Assembly: GCF_024979315.1 (NCBI RefSeq)
Contig: NZ_JANLCK010000001.1
Location: 248,001-312,000 of the forward strand
Direction of reading: 5' to 3'
Origin: Herbiconiux oxytropis
GTDB taxonomy: Bacteria; Actinomycetota; Actinomycetes; Actinomycetales; Microbacteriaceae
DNA: 64,000 nucleotides
Part shown: positions 26,015 through 34,314 of the stretch, one piece after another
Numbering within the stretch: the first letter of the stretch is position 1
How the letters are laid out: the number at the start of each line of letters is the position of its first letter
The notes under the pieces: generated by a model
Database searches by the model: none
What the model was told of the DNA's origin: nothing
What the model saw: the letters and a program-made list of their open reading frames with translations, nothing else
Made by a program: the position numbers and the translations under genes

Positions 26015-27628
26015 TCAGCTCTGCAGCCAGATTCCCTGCCAGCTGCTGCCGTTGATCGGCAGGCCGGTGATGTTCTCGGTCACGCCGCCGACGCGGGAGT
26101 TCATGCCCTCGATCCCCGGGAAGTAGGCCGGGATGATGTAGCCGCCCTCCTCGTAGTCGAAGCGGATGAGCTCCTGCACGAGCGCATCGCGTGCCGTCGC
26201 ATCGACGGTGGCCAGCGCTTCGGCGTAGAGGCTCTGCCAGCCCGCGTCCGTCTGGTGGATCTCATTGAAGGGTGCTCCGTCGGCCATGCCCTGCTGCGCC
26301 ATCGTGAGGTAGGCGCCGGTGTTCCAGAAGCTCTGCGCGAAGGCGACCTGCGTGTACGACTGGGCGAAGAACTGCGTGGGGTCCTGCGTGCGGATCTTCA
26401 CCTGCACGCCGGCCTGAGCGGCCTGGGTGGCGAAGACGCTGGCGGCGGCCGTGGCACCCGGGCCGATGGGAGAGGAGTACAGCTCGACCTGCAGCTCGGG
26501 GAATCCGGCGGAGCGCAGCAGCGACTTCGCCTGCTCGAGGTCCTGCTCTCGCTGCGGCACGGCGTCCTTGTAGGCCGGGTCGATCGCCCCGAACGTGTCG
26601 TTGCCGATCGCTCCGAGCCCACCGTAGACCTGCTGGTTGAAGGCTTCGCGATCGACCAGCAGCCTGAGGGCCTGTCGCACACGGACGTCGCTGAACGGCT
26701 CCTCGTCGACGCGCATCGTGAACGGCACGAAGGCGCGGGTCTTGGAGACGACGACGCTGCCGCCCGCCGCCTCGACGGAGGAGACCGAGGTCGACGAGAG
26801 CTGGTTGATCAGGTCGACCTGGCCCGACTGCAGCGCGTTCAGCTGCGCCGTCTCGTCGGCGAAGTTGATGATCACGAGCTCGTCGAGGTACGGGAGCCCC
26901 TCCTGCCAGTAGTCGTCGAAGCGGGGGAACGTCGACTCCTGACCGGGGGTGAACGAGCCGAACGTGAACGGGCCGGTGCCGACGGGGTTCGCCGGGTCGT
27001 AGTCCTGGGGCACGATGCGGGTGGCGAAGACGCCGGCCAGACCCTCGACGAAAATGCTGTACGGCGCGTCGAACGGGATGCGCAGCGTGAGCGGATCGAC
27101 CACGGTCGCGGCGGCGAGGTCGAGGGGGCCCATCGTGATCAGCCCCGGGAAGCTGTTCTCCTCGATCCGGCGCAGCGAGAAGAGCACGTCGTCGGCGGTG
27201 AGGGTCTTTCCGTTGTGGAACAGGATGTCCGGCTTGATCCGGATCGTCCACTCCGTGGCATCCGCGTTGGGCTCGATCGATTCGGCCAGCACGAGCTCGG
27301 GGGCCCCGGTGGTGCCGTTCATCTGCACGAGCTGCTCGAAGAGAGCACCGGCTCGCAGGAAGTCCATCGTGGTGAGCGGGCTCTGGGCCTCGAGCGTGTC
27401 ACCGCTGCCGCCCGAGGTCGCGCCGACTCGGAGCGTGCCTCCTCGCACCGGCGTCCCCCCACCCGAGGGAGCGCCTGAGGTCTCTGCGGGCCCTCCACCG
27501 GGAGCAGTGCAGGCGGCCAGGCCGCTCACGCCGACGACGACGGCTGCTGCGCCGCCCACCTGGAGCAGCGTCCTGCGGCTGATCGGGCCGACTCCGTTGC
27601 CGGGTCCCGTCGAGTTTCGGTCTGTCAT
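26015..27628 (-). CDS. Solute-binding lipoprotein of a peptide/opine ABC importer, with Tat signal
   Basis: A 537-residue family 5 extracellular solute-binding protein. Its N-terminus contains a twin-arginine motif (SRRTLLQVGG, Arg18-Arg19) followed by a lipobox, GLAAC, with the lipidated Cys at residue 40. The body shows the SBP-family-5 layout, including NFADETAQLNALQSGQVDLI and a late AYFPGIEGMNSRVGG segment. It should be exported folded by Tat and then lipidated. The ATG at 27628 is favoured over 27640 because GGAG lies six bases in front. The ligand cannot be named; family members bind peptides, opines, glycosides or other organic molecules. Confidence 0.9.
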   Translation of the reverse strand: MTDRNSTGPGNGVGPISRRTLLQVGGAAAVVVGVSGLAACTAPGGGPAETSGAPSGGGTPVRGGTLRVGATSGGSGDTLEAQSPLTTMDFLRAGALFEQLVQMNGTTGAPELVLAESIEPNADATEWTIRIKPDILFHNGKTLTADDVLFSLRRIEENSFPGLITMGPLDLAAATVVDPLTLRIPFDAPYSIFVEGLAGVFATRIVPQDYDPANPVGTGPFTFGSFTPGQESTFPRFDDYWQEGLPYLDELVIINFADETAQLNALQSGQVDLINQLSSTSVSSVEAAGGSVVVSKTRAFVPFTMRVDEEPFSDVRVRQALRLLVDREAFNQQVYGGLGAIGNDTFGAIDPAYKDAVPQREQDLEQAKSLLRSAGFPELQVELYSSPIGPGATAAASVFATQAAQAGVQVKIRTQDPTQFFAQSYTQVAFAQSFWNTGAYLTMAQQGMADGAPFNEIHQTDAGWQSLYAEALATVDATARDALVQELIRFDYEEGGYIIPAYFPGIEGMNSRVGGVTENITGLPINGSSWQGIWLQS

Positions 27629-27678
27629 GTCACACTCCATGTTGATTCGGGATCGGGATAGATGCGCCAGGCGCACCG

Positions 27679-28443
27679 TCAAGCGAGATTGAGTCCTCCG
27701 TCGACGAGCAGATCGACACCGGTGATGTACGACGACTCGTCGGAGGCGAGGAAGGCGACCGTCTTCGCGATCTCGGCGGGGCGGGCCATCCGGCGCATGG
27801 GGATCTTCGCCACGTCGTTCGCCACCCGCTCGGGGTCGTTCTTCTCGGAGAACTCGACCTGCGCCGTGCGCACGTAGCCGGGCGAGATGGAGTTGACCCG
27901 GATGCCGATGCGCCCGAGATTCATCGCCGCGTTCCTCGTGATGCCGAGCACCGCCGACTTCGTGGCGACGTAAGCGATGTGGCCGCTCTCCGCACCTCCG
28001 CGGTGGGCCCACGACGAAGCGATGTTGATGATCGATCCCGCTCCCTGTGCGGTCATCCCGGGAATGACGGCCTGCATGCCGAGCAGGATGCCGGTCTGGT
28101 TGATCGCGACGACGCGGTCCCAGTCCTCCCGGCTGACATCGGCGACCGCAGCATGCGAGCCGATCCCCGCGTTGTTGACGAGCACCGTGATCGCGCCCCA
28201 CTCGGCGTCGACGCCGGCCACGACCTCGGCCCAGTCCTTCGCGGATGCGACGTCGACGTGCCGGTAGACGACCCTCAGGCCCTCCGCGTTCAGACGCTCC
28301 GCGAGCGCCCCACCCTGCTCGTCGAGCACATCGGTGGCGATCACCCGGGCACCGTCGCGAGCGAGCCGCTCGACGTGCGCAGCTCCTTGCCCCTGAGCGG
28401 CACCGGTGACGAGAGCGATCGTGTTTTCCAGACGATAAACCAT
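27679..28443 (-). CDS. Short-chain dehydrogenase/reductase
   Basis: A 254-residue Rossmann-fold oxidoreductase. Cofactor motif TGAAQGQG (residues 13-20), NNAG at 90-93, the catalytic Ser in NIASSW (about 143), Tyr158 and Lys162 (YVATK). The acidic residue after beta-2 (TDVLDE) suggests NAD+ preference. It is the first gene of the minus-strand run that continues into the binding protein 50 bases downstream, so it may oxidise an alcohol group of the imported compound. The ATG at 28443 was chosen because the Rossmann strand follows directly. Confidence 0.87.
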   Translation of the reverse strand: MVYRLENTIALVTGAAQGQGAAHVERLARDGARVIATDVLDEQGGALAERLNAEGLRVVYRHVDVASAKDWAEVVAGVDAEWGAITVLVNNAGIGSHAAVADVSREDWDRVVAINQTGILLGMQAVIPGMTAQGAGSIINIASSWAHRGGAESGHIAYVATKSAVLGITRNAAMNLGRIGIRVNSISPGYVRTAQVEFSEKNDPERVANDVAKIPMRRMARPAEIAKTVAFLASDESSYITGVDLLVDGGLNLA

Positions 28444-28526
28444 GTCGGGAGTCTTCCGGCCGCTCAGGCGGGGCACCACTGTACGGGGATATGGACCGCG
28501 GACGACCGCCTAGATCGACGCTCACC

Positions 28527-28540
28527 GGCTGTATGCAGCC
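28527..28540 (+). promoter_or_regulatory. Short dyad in the divergent SDR/LLM intergenic region
   Basis: GGCTGTATGCAGCC has five-base complementary arms around TATG, in the 197-base space between the divergent SDR and monooxygenase genes. It could be an operator for a regulator of both transcripts (the PucR protein at 35197 is one candidate), but the short arms could also occur by chance. Confidence 0.3.
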
Positions 28541-28640
28541 ATAGCCGCACGGGCCGGGTCTGCGGACGCCGTCAGTTGTGCACGCGGGGGCGCTCTGGCG
28601 AGGGTGAGGAGGTACCACGTGCCACGAAGGGATTTCACTC

Positions 28641-29792
28641 ATGCACCTCGGATTCTTCAGCCCGCCATACGCGCAGGCGTACGTCGACGGTCAGCGCACT
28701 CTGCAGGAGGTGATCGAATGGGATCTGCAGGTGGCCAGGTGGGCCGACGAGTACGGATTGCACGAGCTCTTCTTCGCCGAGCACCACACAATCGGCCATG
28801 AGCCCAACCCGGCACCCGAGCTGACGATCGCGGCCGCCGCGCGTGAGACCACGCGGCTCCGGCTCGGTGCTGCAGCCCACCTCCTTCCGTACCACAACCC
28901 GATGGCCCTGGCCCATCGGCTGATGTACCTCGATCACCTCACGGGCGGACGCTACATCGCTGGATTCGCGCCCGGGTCGTTCCCCACCGATGGGCAGATG
29001 TTCGGCGTGGGACCTGGCAACGCGAAGATGATGGACGAAGCGATCGACATCATCATGGCGATCTGGACCAGGGAGGCGCCCTTCCGCATCGACGGAGAGT
29101 TCTGGACCGTCGACATGCCGGCGCACTCCGAGCAGTGGAACGGACCGCACCTCAAGCCCTTCCAGAGCCCGCACCCCGAGGTCATGATGACCGGGGTGCA
29201 GCCCACCTCCCCCACCTTCGTCGATGCCGGCCGCCGCGGCTTCTCGCCGATGAGCCAGCAGGTCGGGATGGCCGCTCTGCTGAAGCAGTGGGAGACCTAT
29301 GAGGAGGCGGCGACCGGCGCCGGCCGCACGCCCGACCGCGCGAACTGGCGCGTCATGCGCGACGTCTTCGTGGCCGAGACGGATGCGGAGGCGCGCCGCC
29401 TGTTCATCGAGGGTCCGGCCGGCCGCACCTGGGACGAGCTCGTGCTCCCCACCTTCCGCGCCGTGCGCGACCGCGGCGGCAAGAAGTACGCCCTCGGGGA
29501 GCTGCTGCTGGATCCCGGCATGGCGATCGAGGAGCTCACCCTCGAGTGGCTGGTCGACAACTTCTTCCTCATCGGATCCCCCGACACCGTCGTGGAGAAG
29601 ATCACCCGGTTCGACGAGGAGCTCGGCGGAATCGGCGCACTCCTGTCGTTCACCTTCGACTACAGCCAGGAATCCGAGACCTACCGTCGGCACCTCGAAC
29701 TCCTCGGGCGAGAGGTCGCACCGCGGATCGCGAACCTCGGGCCCCGCGGCGACGCCGCCTCGGTGGACGCATCCGTGGCCGTCACCGCATGA
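28641..29792 (+). CDS. LLM-class (luciferase-like) flavin-dependent monooxygenase
   Basis: A 383-residue TIM-barrel oxidoreductase of the bacterial luciferase superfamily. It starts with the typical strand MHLGFFSPPYAQAY and has FFAEHHTIG (about residue 43), TRLRLGAAAHLLPYHNPMALAHRL and YIAGFAPGSFPTDGQMFG motifs. Members use reduced FMN (or F420) and O2 to hydroxylate or Baeyer-Villiger-oxidise small molecules; limonene and related terpenes are substrates for some. An FMN reductase encoded at 32980-33570 could supply FMNH2. The cupin gene downstream overlaps by ATGA. Confidence 0.87.
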   Translation: MHLGFFSPPYAQAYVDGQRTLQEVIEWDLQVARWADEYGLHELFFAEHHTIGHEPNPAPELTIAAAARETTRLRLGAAAHLLPYHNPMALAHRLMYLDHLTGGRYIAGFAPGSFPTDGQMFGVGPGNAKMMDEAIDIIMAIWTREAPFRIDGEFWTVDMPAHSEQWNGPHLKPFQSPHPEVMMTGVQPTSPTFVDAGRRGFSPMSQQVGMAALLKQWETYEEAATGAGRTPDRANWRVMRDVFVAETDAEARRLFIEGPAGRTWDELVLPTFRAVRDRGGKKYALGELLLDPGMAIEELTLEWLVDNFFLIGSPDTVVEKITRFDEELGGIGALLSFTFDYSQESETYRRHLELLGREVAPRIANLGPRGDAASVDASVAVTA

Positions 29793-30187
29793 GTGCCGGC
29801 TCGACTGCGGCGATCGTCTACGACGCCTCCCCTCTGACGCTCGAGCTGGTGCCACGAGGCATTCACAAGGGCGCCGTCGACGGCGCGCCGACCGAGTCGG
29901 TGCTCGTGCTGCACAGCGATGCGGGCGGGCGGAGCGGCGTCTGGGAGTGCACCCCCGGCCGTTTCGCGTCCTCCCGCGACGGCGACAGCGAGCTGATGCA
30001 CTTCGTCGCAGGCAGAGGCACCATCACGAGCGCCGACGGCACCGTGCACGACATCCGTCCGGGCGTCGTGCTCGTCGCCCCCGACGGCTGGCGCGGAACG
30101 TGGAACATCCGCGAGACCGTGCGCAAGATCTACACGATCTGGACGGCGCCCACCACGACCCCCACCACGACAGGAGAACCCTCATGA
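29789..30187 (+). CDS. Cupin-domain protein (EutQ/DUF861-like)
   Basis: A 132-residue single-domain cupin. The second half contains the beta-barrel motif FVAGRGTITSADGTVHDIRP followed by a VVLVAPDGWRGTW strand, as in (R)-ureidoglycine/EutQ-like DUF861 cupins. One metal-ligand position of the classical cupin motif (HxH) is missing, so catalysis is uncertain and a binding or accessory role is possible. It overlaps the monooxygenase stop and the SnoaL-like start by four bases each. Confidence 0.75.
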   Translation: MSAGSTAAIVYDASPLTLELVPRGIHKGAVDGAPTESVLVLHSDAGGRSGVWECTPGRFASSRDGDSELMHFVAGRGTITSADGTVHDIRPGVVLVAPDGWRGTWNIRETVRKIYTIWTAPTTTPTTTGEPS

Positions 30188-30552
30188 CCCTCGCCCGCGA
30201 CCTCCAGGAGTCCGCCTGGGACGCCGAGTGTAGACGCGACCTCGACGCACTGCTCGGCCACTTCCACCCGGATGCCACGTTCCACCCAGCCGGCGGCCCC
30301 GCTCAGACGGGTCGCGCCGCCATCCGGGCGATGACGGAGGAGTTCTACCGCGCCTACCCGGAGCTCGAGATCGAGATCCTGGGCGAGTGGGGCCGCGGAG
30401 ACTCGTCGGCCGTGTTCGAGTTCCGTGCCCATCTCGTCGACATCGAAGGGAGCCGCTCGACCCTCGAGGGCGTCTGCATCGTCGAGATCCGGGACGGCGC
30501 GTTCACCGCCGTCCGCTACTACGAGGATGCACCGGTGCCGGCCGCAGGCTGA
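30184..30552 (+). CDS. SnoaL/NTF2-like small enzyme or binding protein
   Basis: A 122-residue cone-shaped alpha+beta (NTF2) fold. The opening helix (ARDLQESAWDAECRRDLDALLGHFHPDATFHPAGG) and the last strands (CIVEIRDGAFTAVRYYED) are diagnostic. Relatives include polyketide cyclases, limonene-1,2-epoxide hydrolase and ketosteroid isomerase, all of which act on oxygenated cyclic molecules. Placed after an LLM monooxygenase, an epoxide- or lactone-related step is a reasonable guess. It ends the plus-strand operon, just before a strong terminator. Confidence 0.78.
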   Translation: MTLARDLQESAWDAECRRDLDALLGHFHPDATFHPAGGPAQTGRAAIRAMTEEFYRAYPELEIEILGEWGRGDSSAVFEFRAHLVDIEGSRSTLEGVCIVEIRDGAFTAVRYYEDAPVPAAG

Positions 30553-30569
30553 GCGCATCCGATACAGCA

Positions 30570-30600
30570 GAGGGCCGCGTCCGGATCGGACGCGGCCCTC
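30570..30600. terminator. Strong bidirectional hairpin terminator
   Basis: Perfect 13-base arms (GAGGGCCGCGTCC at 30570-30582 and its complement at 30588-30600) around a GGATC loop. It lies between the converging SnoaL-like gene and the amine oxidase and would stop both transcripts. No T-run is needed for such GC-rich hairpins in actinobacteria. Confidence 0.85.
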
Positions 30601-30626
30601 CTTCGTGCACGCCGAGGCTCGTCCGC

Positions 30627-31946
30627 CTACCCCTCGTCCAGGATCGCCGACAGCCGTGTGGCGGCCACGCCGCCGGTCGCGACGGCGCCCTCGATCCAGC
30701 CTCGGAACGCATGCGCGACATCCGACCCGGCGAACACGAGCCTGCCCTCCGTGCGCTCGAGCGCCGAGGCGTAGGTCGAGAGGAGGCCTGCAGGAGCAGC
30801 GCACCAGGTGCCCTTGGAATAGGGATCGGCGAGCCAGTCGTAGCCGTCCACCTTCAGCACCCCCGCCTCCGGCACGTAGAGCCGGAAGGCCGCCTCCACC
30901 TCGACGCGGTCCAGGATGTCGAGAGGCCGCTCCTGCGTGGAGAAGCCCACCACGAGGTCGCCGCCGAGGCCCGTCTCCTCCACCGGGTAGTCGGTGAAGA
31001 AGACATCGATCGGTGCGTCGTGCTCGCCGATCCCGAGGATCTTCGGGGGCAGTCCGGTCACGAGCGCCCACAGCTTCTTCGCGGCACCGGATTGACCGAT
31101 CGCCGCCGCGGCGGTCTTCTCGGGCGACAGCGCCGGCTCGAACTCGATGTCGCCGAGGCAGTTCAGCGGCACGGCGACCACGGCGGCACGGCCGCGGAGC
31201 ACCTCGCCCTCCTTCGTGCGCACCTCGACGTGCTCGCCCGTCTGGGTCACGGATGCGACGGGGGCCGACAGGCGGATCTCGGCGCCGGAGTCGTCGAGCA
31301 TCCGTTGCAGGAGGTCGATGGTGCCCGAGGCGAACCGATGCGTGGGGGTGTGGCCGATGGCCAGCACGTCGTTGTCCAGCAGCGGGATCCACGACATGAG
31401 ATGAAGGGCTGAGATCTGGGAGAGGTGGCATCCGGTCTCCTGGCGGATCCAGGCGCCCATCAGCTCCGTGAGCGTCACCGACAGCCCGAAGCCGTCGATG
31501 TAGGCGTCGAGCGGCACGTCGAGGTCGGCCACGTCCTGGGTGTCCAGCGGCAGCGTGGGGTCGATGCGCTCCACCTGCGTCCGGGTCTCCTCCACGAAGC
31601 GGCGCAGATCGAGCTCGTCGTCGCGGCTGATCGGGCACGCGGCGTGGCTGAGCACGCCGTCGAGCAGGGAGACGTGGTTCTCGGCCTGTGGACTCGTGCT
31701 GAGCTCCACGCCGTAGCGGTCGACCTCGGCCATCAGCGCCGCATTGCCCGCGGGATCGATCCAGTTGCCACCCATCTCGATGGAGAGCTCGGTATCGGCG
31801 AAACGCCGGTACCAGGTGCGGCCGCCGATGCGGTCCCTCGCCTCCACGACCAGCACGCGCTTCCCGCTCGTCGCCAGGTCCCGCGCGGCCGTCAGGCCTG
31901 CGAACCCCGCACCGATCACCAGGGCGTCGTAGGTCTCATCGGTCAT
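30627..31946 (-). CDS. Flavin monoamine oxidase family protein
   Basis: A 439-residue FAD enzyme. The N-terminal dinucleotide-binding motif VIGAGFAGLTAARDL is followed by EARDRIGGRTW, and the substrate/FAD C-terminal motif is GRLVFAGSDVAHAFRGWIEGAVATG. The segment DPYSKGTWCA is typical of the amine-oxidase superfamily. It could oxidise an amine, an alicyclic amine or a polycyclic ring. The ATG has a strong GGAGGA site 8-9 bases upstream. It lies 100 bases downstream of the SMP-30 gene on the same strand. Confidence 0.87.
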   Translation of the reverse strand: MTDETYDALVIGAGFAGLTAARDLATSGKRVLVVEARDRIGGRTWYRRFADTELSIEMGGNWIDPAGNAALMAEVDRYGVELSTSPQAENHVSLLDGVLSHAACPISRDDELDLRRFVEETRTQVERIDPTLPLDTQDVADLDVPLDAYIDGFGLSVTLTELMGAWIRQETGCHLSQISALHLMSWIPLLDNDVLAIGHTPTHRFASGTIDLLQRMLDDSGAEIRLSAPVASVTQTGEHVEVRTKEGEVLRGRAAVVAVPLNCLGDIEFEPALSPEKTAAAAIGQSGAAKKLWALVTGLPPKILGIGEHDAPIDVFFTDYPVEETGLGGDLVVGFSTQERPLDILDRVEVEAAFRLYVPEAGVLKVDGYDWLADPYSKGTWCAAPAGLLSTYASALERTEGRLVFAGSDVAHAFRGWIEGAVATGGVAATRLSAILDEG

Positions 31947-32048
31947 CGTGTCGTTCCTCCGTGTCTCTCTTCGCCGCCCCGCTGCGCGTGAGCGGCGTCT
32001 CCCAGGTCGTGATGGTGATGGTCGTGGCCACGGTGCCGGCCGCGGTGC

Positions 32049-32945
32049 TCAGCCGAGTCCGATCGGCAGGTGCAGCGGCGCACCCCGGGTGCCGGGGTCG
32101 CAGGCGTTGACCGTCGGAGTGCCGAGTGACGCGAGCGCGAGCACCTCGAGGTCGGGTCCGGCGAACGCGAGATTGGTGGGGGTGGGCGCGTGCACGCCGG
32201 ACCAGTCGTCGACGACGATGTCGAGCGTGCCGTCCGGTGCCACGCGGTACACGCGGTTGGGCTGCCAGCAGCCGATCCACAGACCGCCCTCGGCGTCGAA
32301 CGCGAGCCCGTCGGGCACGACGCGATCGAGCACCACGACGGGCTCGGGCTCACCACCGGCGAGGGGGACTCGCACGACGCGTGGCCAGGTCGACTCGACG
32401 ATGTAGAGCCAGTCGTCGCGGATGGCGAGCCCGTTCGCGAAGTGCAGCCCCTCGAGCACGCGCTCCGTGGTGCCATCCGGGTCGATCCGCACGATCCCGC
32501 CGTTCGTTCGGCCCCAGTCCCCCGAATCCGAGACCCAGAGCCGGCCGTCGGCGTCGAACACCGGGTAGTTCGGGTAGCCGATGGGTTCGCCGTACCGACG
32601 GATGCCGCCGTCGCGATCGATCCGCTGCACGCAGCCGTTGCCGACGTCGCAGACGTACACCGCGCCGTCGCCATCGAGCGCGAGGCCGAGCATCGAACCG
32701 CCCGGCACGGTGCAGACGGTCTCGACCGAGCCGCCGTCGAGATCGAAGCGGTAGAGCTGGCCGCCTTCGCCGCCTGCGTAGAGCACGTTCTCTGTGGGAG
32801 ACCAGCAGACGCCCTCGGGGTGCTGCAGGCCCTCAGCCAGGGTGCGGAGGCCGGATCCGGTGACCGAGGCGGGCACGCCGCTCGTGGTCTGCGCGGCCGC
32901 ATCGCGAGCGGGGGCATCCGGGGCGGCGGTGTGCGAGGCGTTCAT
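32049..32945 (-). CDS. SMP-30/gluconolactonase family protein
   Basis: A 298-residue six-bladed beta-propeller. The SGL signature ARTEGP-like segment is replaced here by LQHPEGVCWSP (about residue 40), and later blades carry LYAGGEGGQLYRFD, FANGLAIRDD and PDGLAFDAEGGLWIG. The conserved metal ligands (Glu in PEGVCW, Asn in ANGLAI, Asp in PDGLAFD) are in place. These enzymes hydrolyse sugar or other lactones to acids. A lactonase would fit downstream of a Baeyer-Villiger-like monooxygenase or a sugar dehydrogenase in this cluster. The ATG at 32945 removes an upstream low-complexity extension. Confidence 0.85.
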   Translation of the reverse strand: MNASHTAAPDAPARDAAAQTTSGVPASVTGSGLRTLAEGLQHPEGVCWSPTENVLYAGGEGGQLYRFDLDGGSVETVCTVPGGSMLGLALDGDGAVYVCDVGNGCVQRIDRDGGIRRYGEPIGYPNYPVFDADGRLWVSDSGDWGRTNGGIVRIDPDGTTERVLEGLHFANGLAIRDDWLYIVESTWPRVVRVPLAGGEPEPVVVLDRVVPDGLAFDAEGGLWIGCWQPNRVYRVAPDGTLDIVVDDWSGVHAPTPTNLAFAGPDLEVLALASLGTPTVNACDPGTRGAPLHLPIGLG

Positions 32946-32979
32946 TCCCCGACTCTCGCAGGTCGGTGAGGGTGTCGGG

Positions 32980-33570
32980 TCACGAGAGGGCCGCGATCTC
33001 CAGCCCGGCCGCCGCGCGCTGGCCTCGGGCGAATCCCAGCACCTGGTCGACCAGCAGGCCCAGCTGGGGCGACGCCGCCGCGATCGGATCGACGTCGCCG
33101 ACGACGGTCGTGTTGATCGTGACGCCGAGCGGCGTCGGCCACCCGCGCAGGGCGTGGACGGTCGACCGCAACGAGGCGAGGGTCGTGGTGGTGGCCTGCC
33201 AGCCGGCGGCGCAGACGATGCAGCCCACAGCGCGGCCGTCGAGGTAGGGGCGCTCGTCGGTGCGCAGCTCCTCGATGTGGTCGAGAGCGTTCTTGATGAG
33301 GCCGGACGGGCCACCGTGGAAGGCGGGGCTGGCGATGATCACGCCGTCGGCGCGCCTGACGAGCTCCAGGAGGCGATCGGCCTGCGGCCCGCGGAGTCCG
33401 CGCTCCGGGGCGTAGGCGGGCAGGTCGAGCTCGTCGGCCAGGACGATGTCCGTCTCGGCTCCGGCCGCGCGGGCCAGGTCGAGCGCGGCGCGCAGGGCCC
33501 GTTCGGACGAGGATCCCTGACGGGTCGTGCCGCCGAGACCGAGGATTCTGGGAGTGTAATCAAGCTTCAC
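32980..33570 (-). CDS. NADPH-dependent FMN reductase
   Basis: A 196-residue flavodoxin-fold reductase. The phosphate-binding loop is in LGGTTRQGSSSERALRAAL, and the SPAFHGGPSGLIKNALDH segment (about residue 105) is the second FMN/NADPH motif of the SsuE/MsuE/ChrR group. It would produce reduced FMN for a two-component monooxygenase; the LLM protein at 28641 is the obvious partner. It is on the same strand as the SMP-30 and racemase-like genes, 34 bases from each. Confidence 0.88.
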   Translation of the reverse strand: MKLDYTPRILGLGGTTRQGSSSERALRAALDLARAAGAETDIVLADELDLPAYAPERGLRGPQADRLLELVRRADGVIIASPAFHGGPSGLIKNALDHIEELRTDERPYLDGRAVGCIVCAAGWQATTTTLASLRSTVHALRGWPTPLGVTINTTVVGDVDPIAAASPQLGLLVDQVLGFARGQRAAAGLEIAALS

Positions 33571-33603
33571 AACAACGATGATGATCGATCCCCGGACGGC
33601 CGA

Positions 33604-34314
33604 CTACTGGCGCAGGGAACGAACCTCGGGCGCCTTCTCATCGCCCCGTACAAGTGGTCCGCTCTCGGCCAGCCGCTCCATCGCGAGCCGCGGGCTCGAC
33701 AGCACGCGAACGCCTCCCGGGGGCCGCAGAGCAGCGATCCTCGCCATCGAGGCCTGAGCGAGCACGACCACGTCGACCTCCTCCACGAGCCGATCGAGCT
33801 CCGCGGCGATGATCGCGTCGTGCGCGGCGCCGTCACCGCGGTCGAGCGCGGCGAACGCCCCCTCGCAGAGCCGCGGCACGACGATCACCTCGCGACCGGC
33901 GTCGTGGGCGGCGGCCTCCACCACGGCGGCGGTCGGGGCGAGCGTCGTCGGCAGCGTCGCGAGCACGCCCACCCTCGAGCCGAGCGACACGGCCTGCTCG
34001 GCCATGGCGCGGTCGACGCGCAGCACGGGGACGGCGACACCGGGCGCGATCTCGTCGACCACGCCCCCGACCGAGGAACAGGTCACGAGCACCGCATCGA
34101 CTCCGTAGTCGACGAGCGCTGTGACATGGCCGAGCAGTCGCTCCCGGGTCACGTCGTCGACGCCTCCGTCCCGCACGGTGCGCTTCAGCAGGAGCTCATC
34201 GGCGATGACGACCGTCTCGACCCCCGTAAGCAGCTCCTCGGCGAGCTCCGTGAACGTCGGCGCGAGGCGCGAGACGGTGTGCACGATGCCGAGTCGCCGC
34301 AGAGTGCCGCCCAT
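33604..34314 (-). CDS. Asp/Glu racemase superfamily protein
   Basis: A 236-residue protein. The first catalytic cysteine of the superfamily is present in VLVTCSSVGGVV, but at the second site (VVLAQASMARI) an alanine stands where a cofactor-free racemase would carry cysteine. This suggests a one-base or non-racemase reaction (decarboxylase, isomerase) or a substrate-binding role. ATG at 34314 overlaps the SDR stop by one base (TGATG), showing translational coupling. A GTG at 34323 is less likely. Function is not assignable beyond superfamily. Confidence 0.75.
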   Translation of the reverse strand: MGGTLRRLGIVHTVSRLAPTFTELAEELLTGVETVVIADELLLKRTVRDGGVDDVTRERLLGHVTALVDYGVDAVLVTCSSVGGVVDEIAPGVAVPVLRVDRAMAEQAVSLGSRVGVLATLPTTLAPTAAVVEAAAHDAGREVIVVPRLCEGAFAALDRGDGAAHDAIIAAELDRLVEEVDVVVLAQASMARIAALRPPGGVRVLSSPRLAMERLAESGPLVRGDEKAPEVRSLRQ

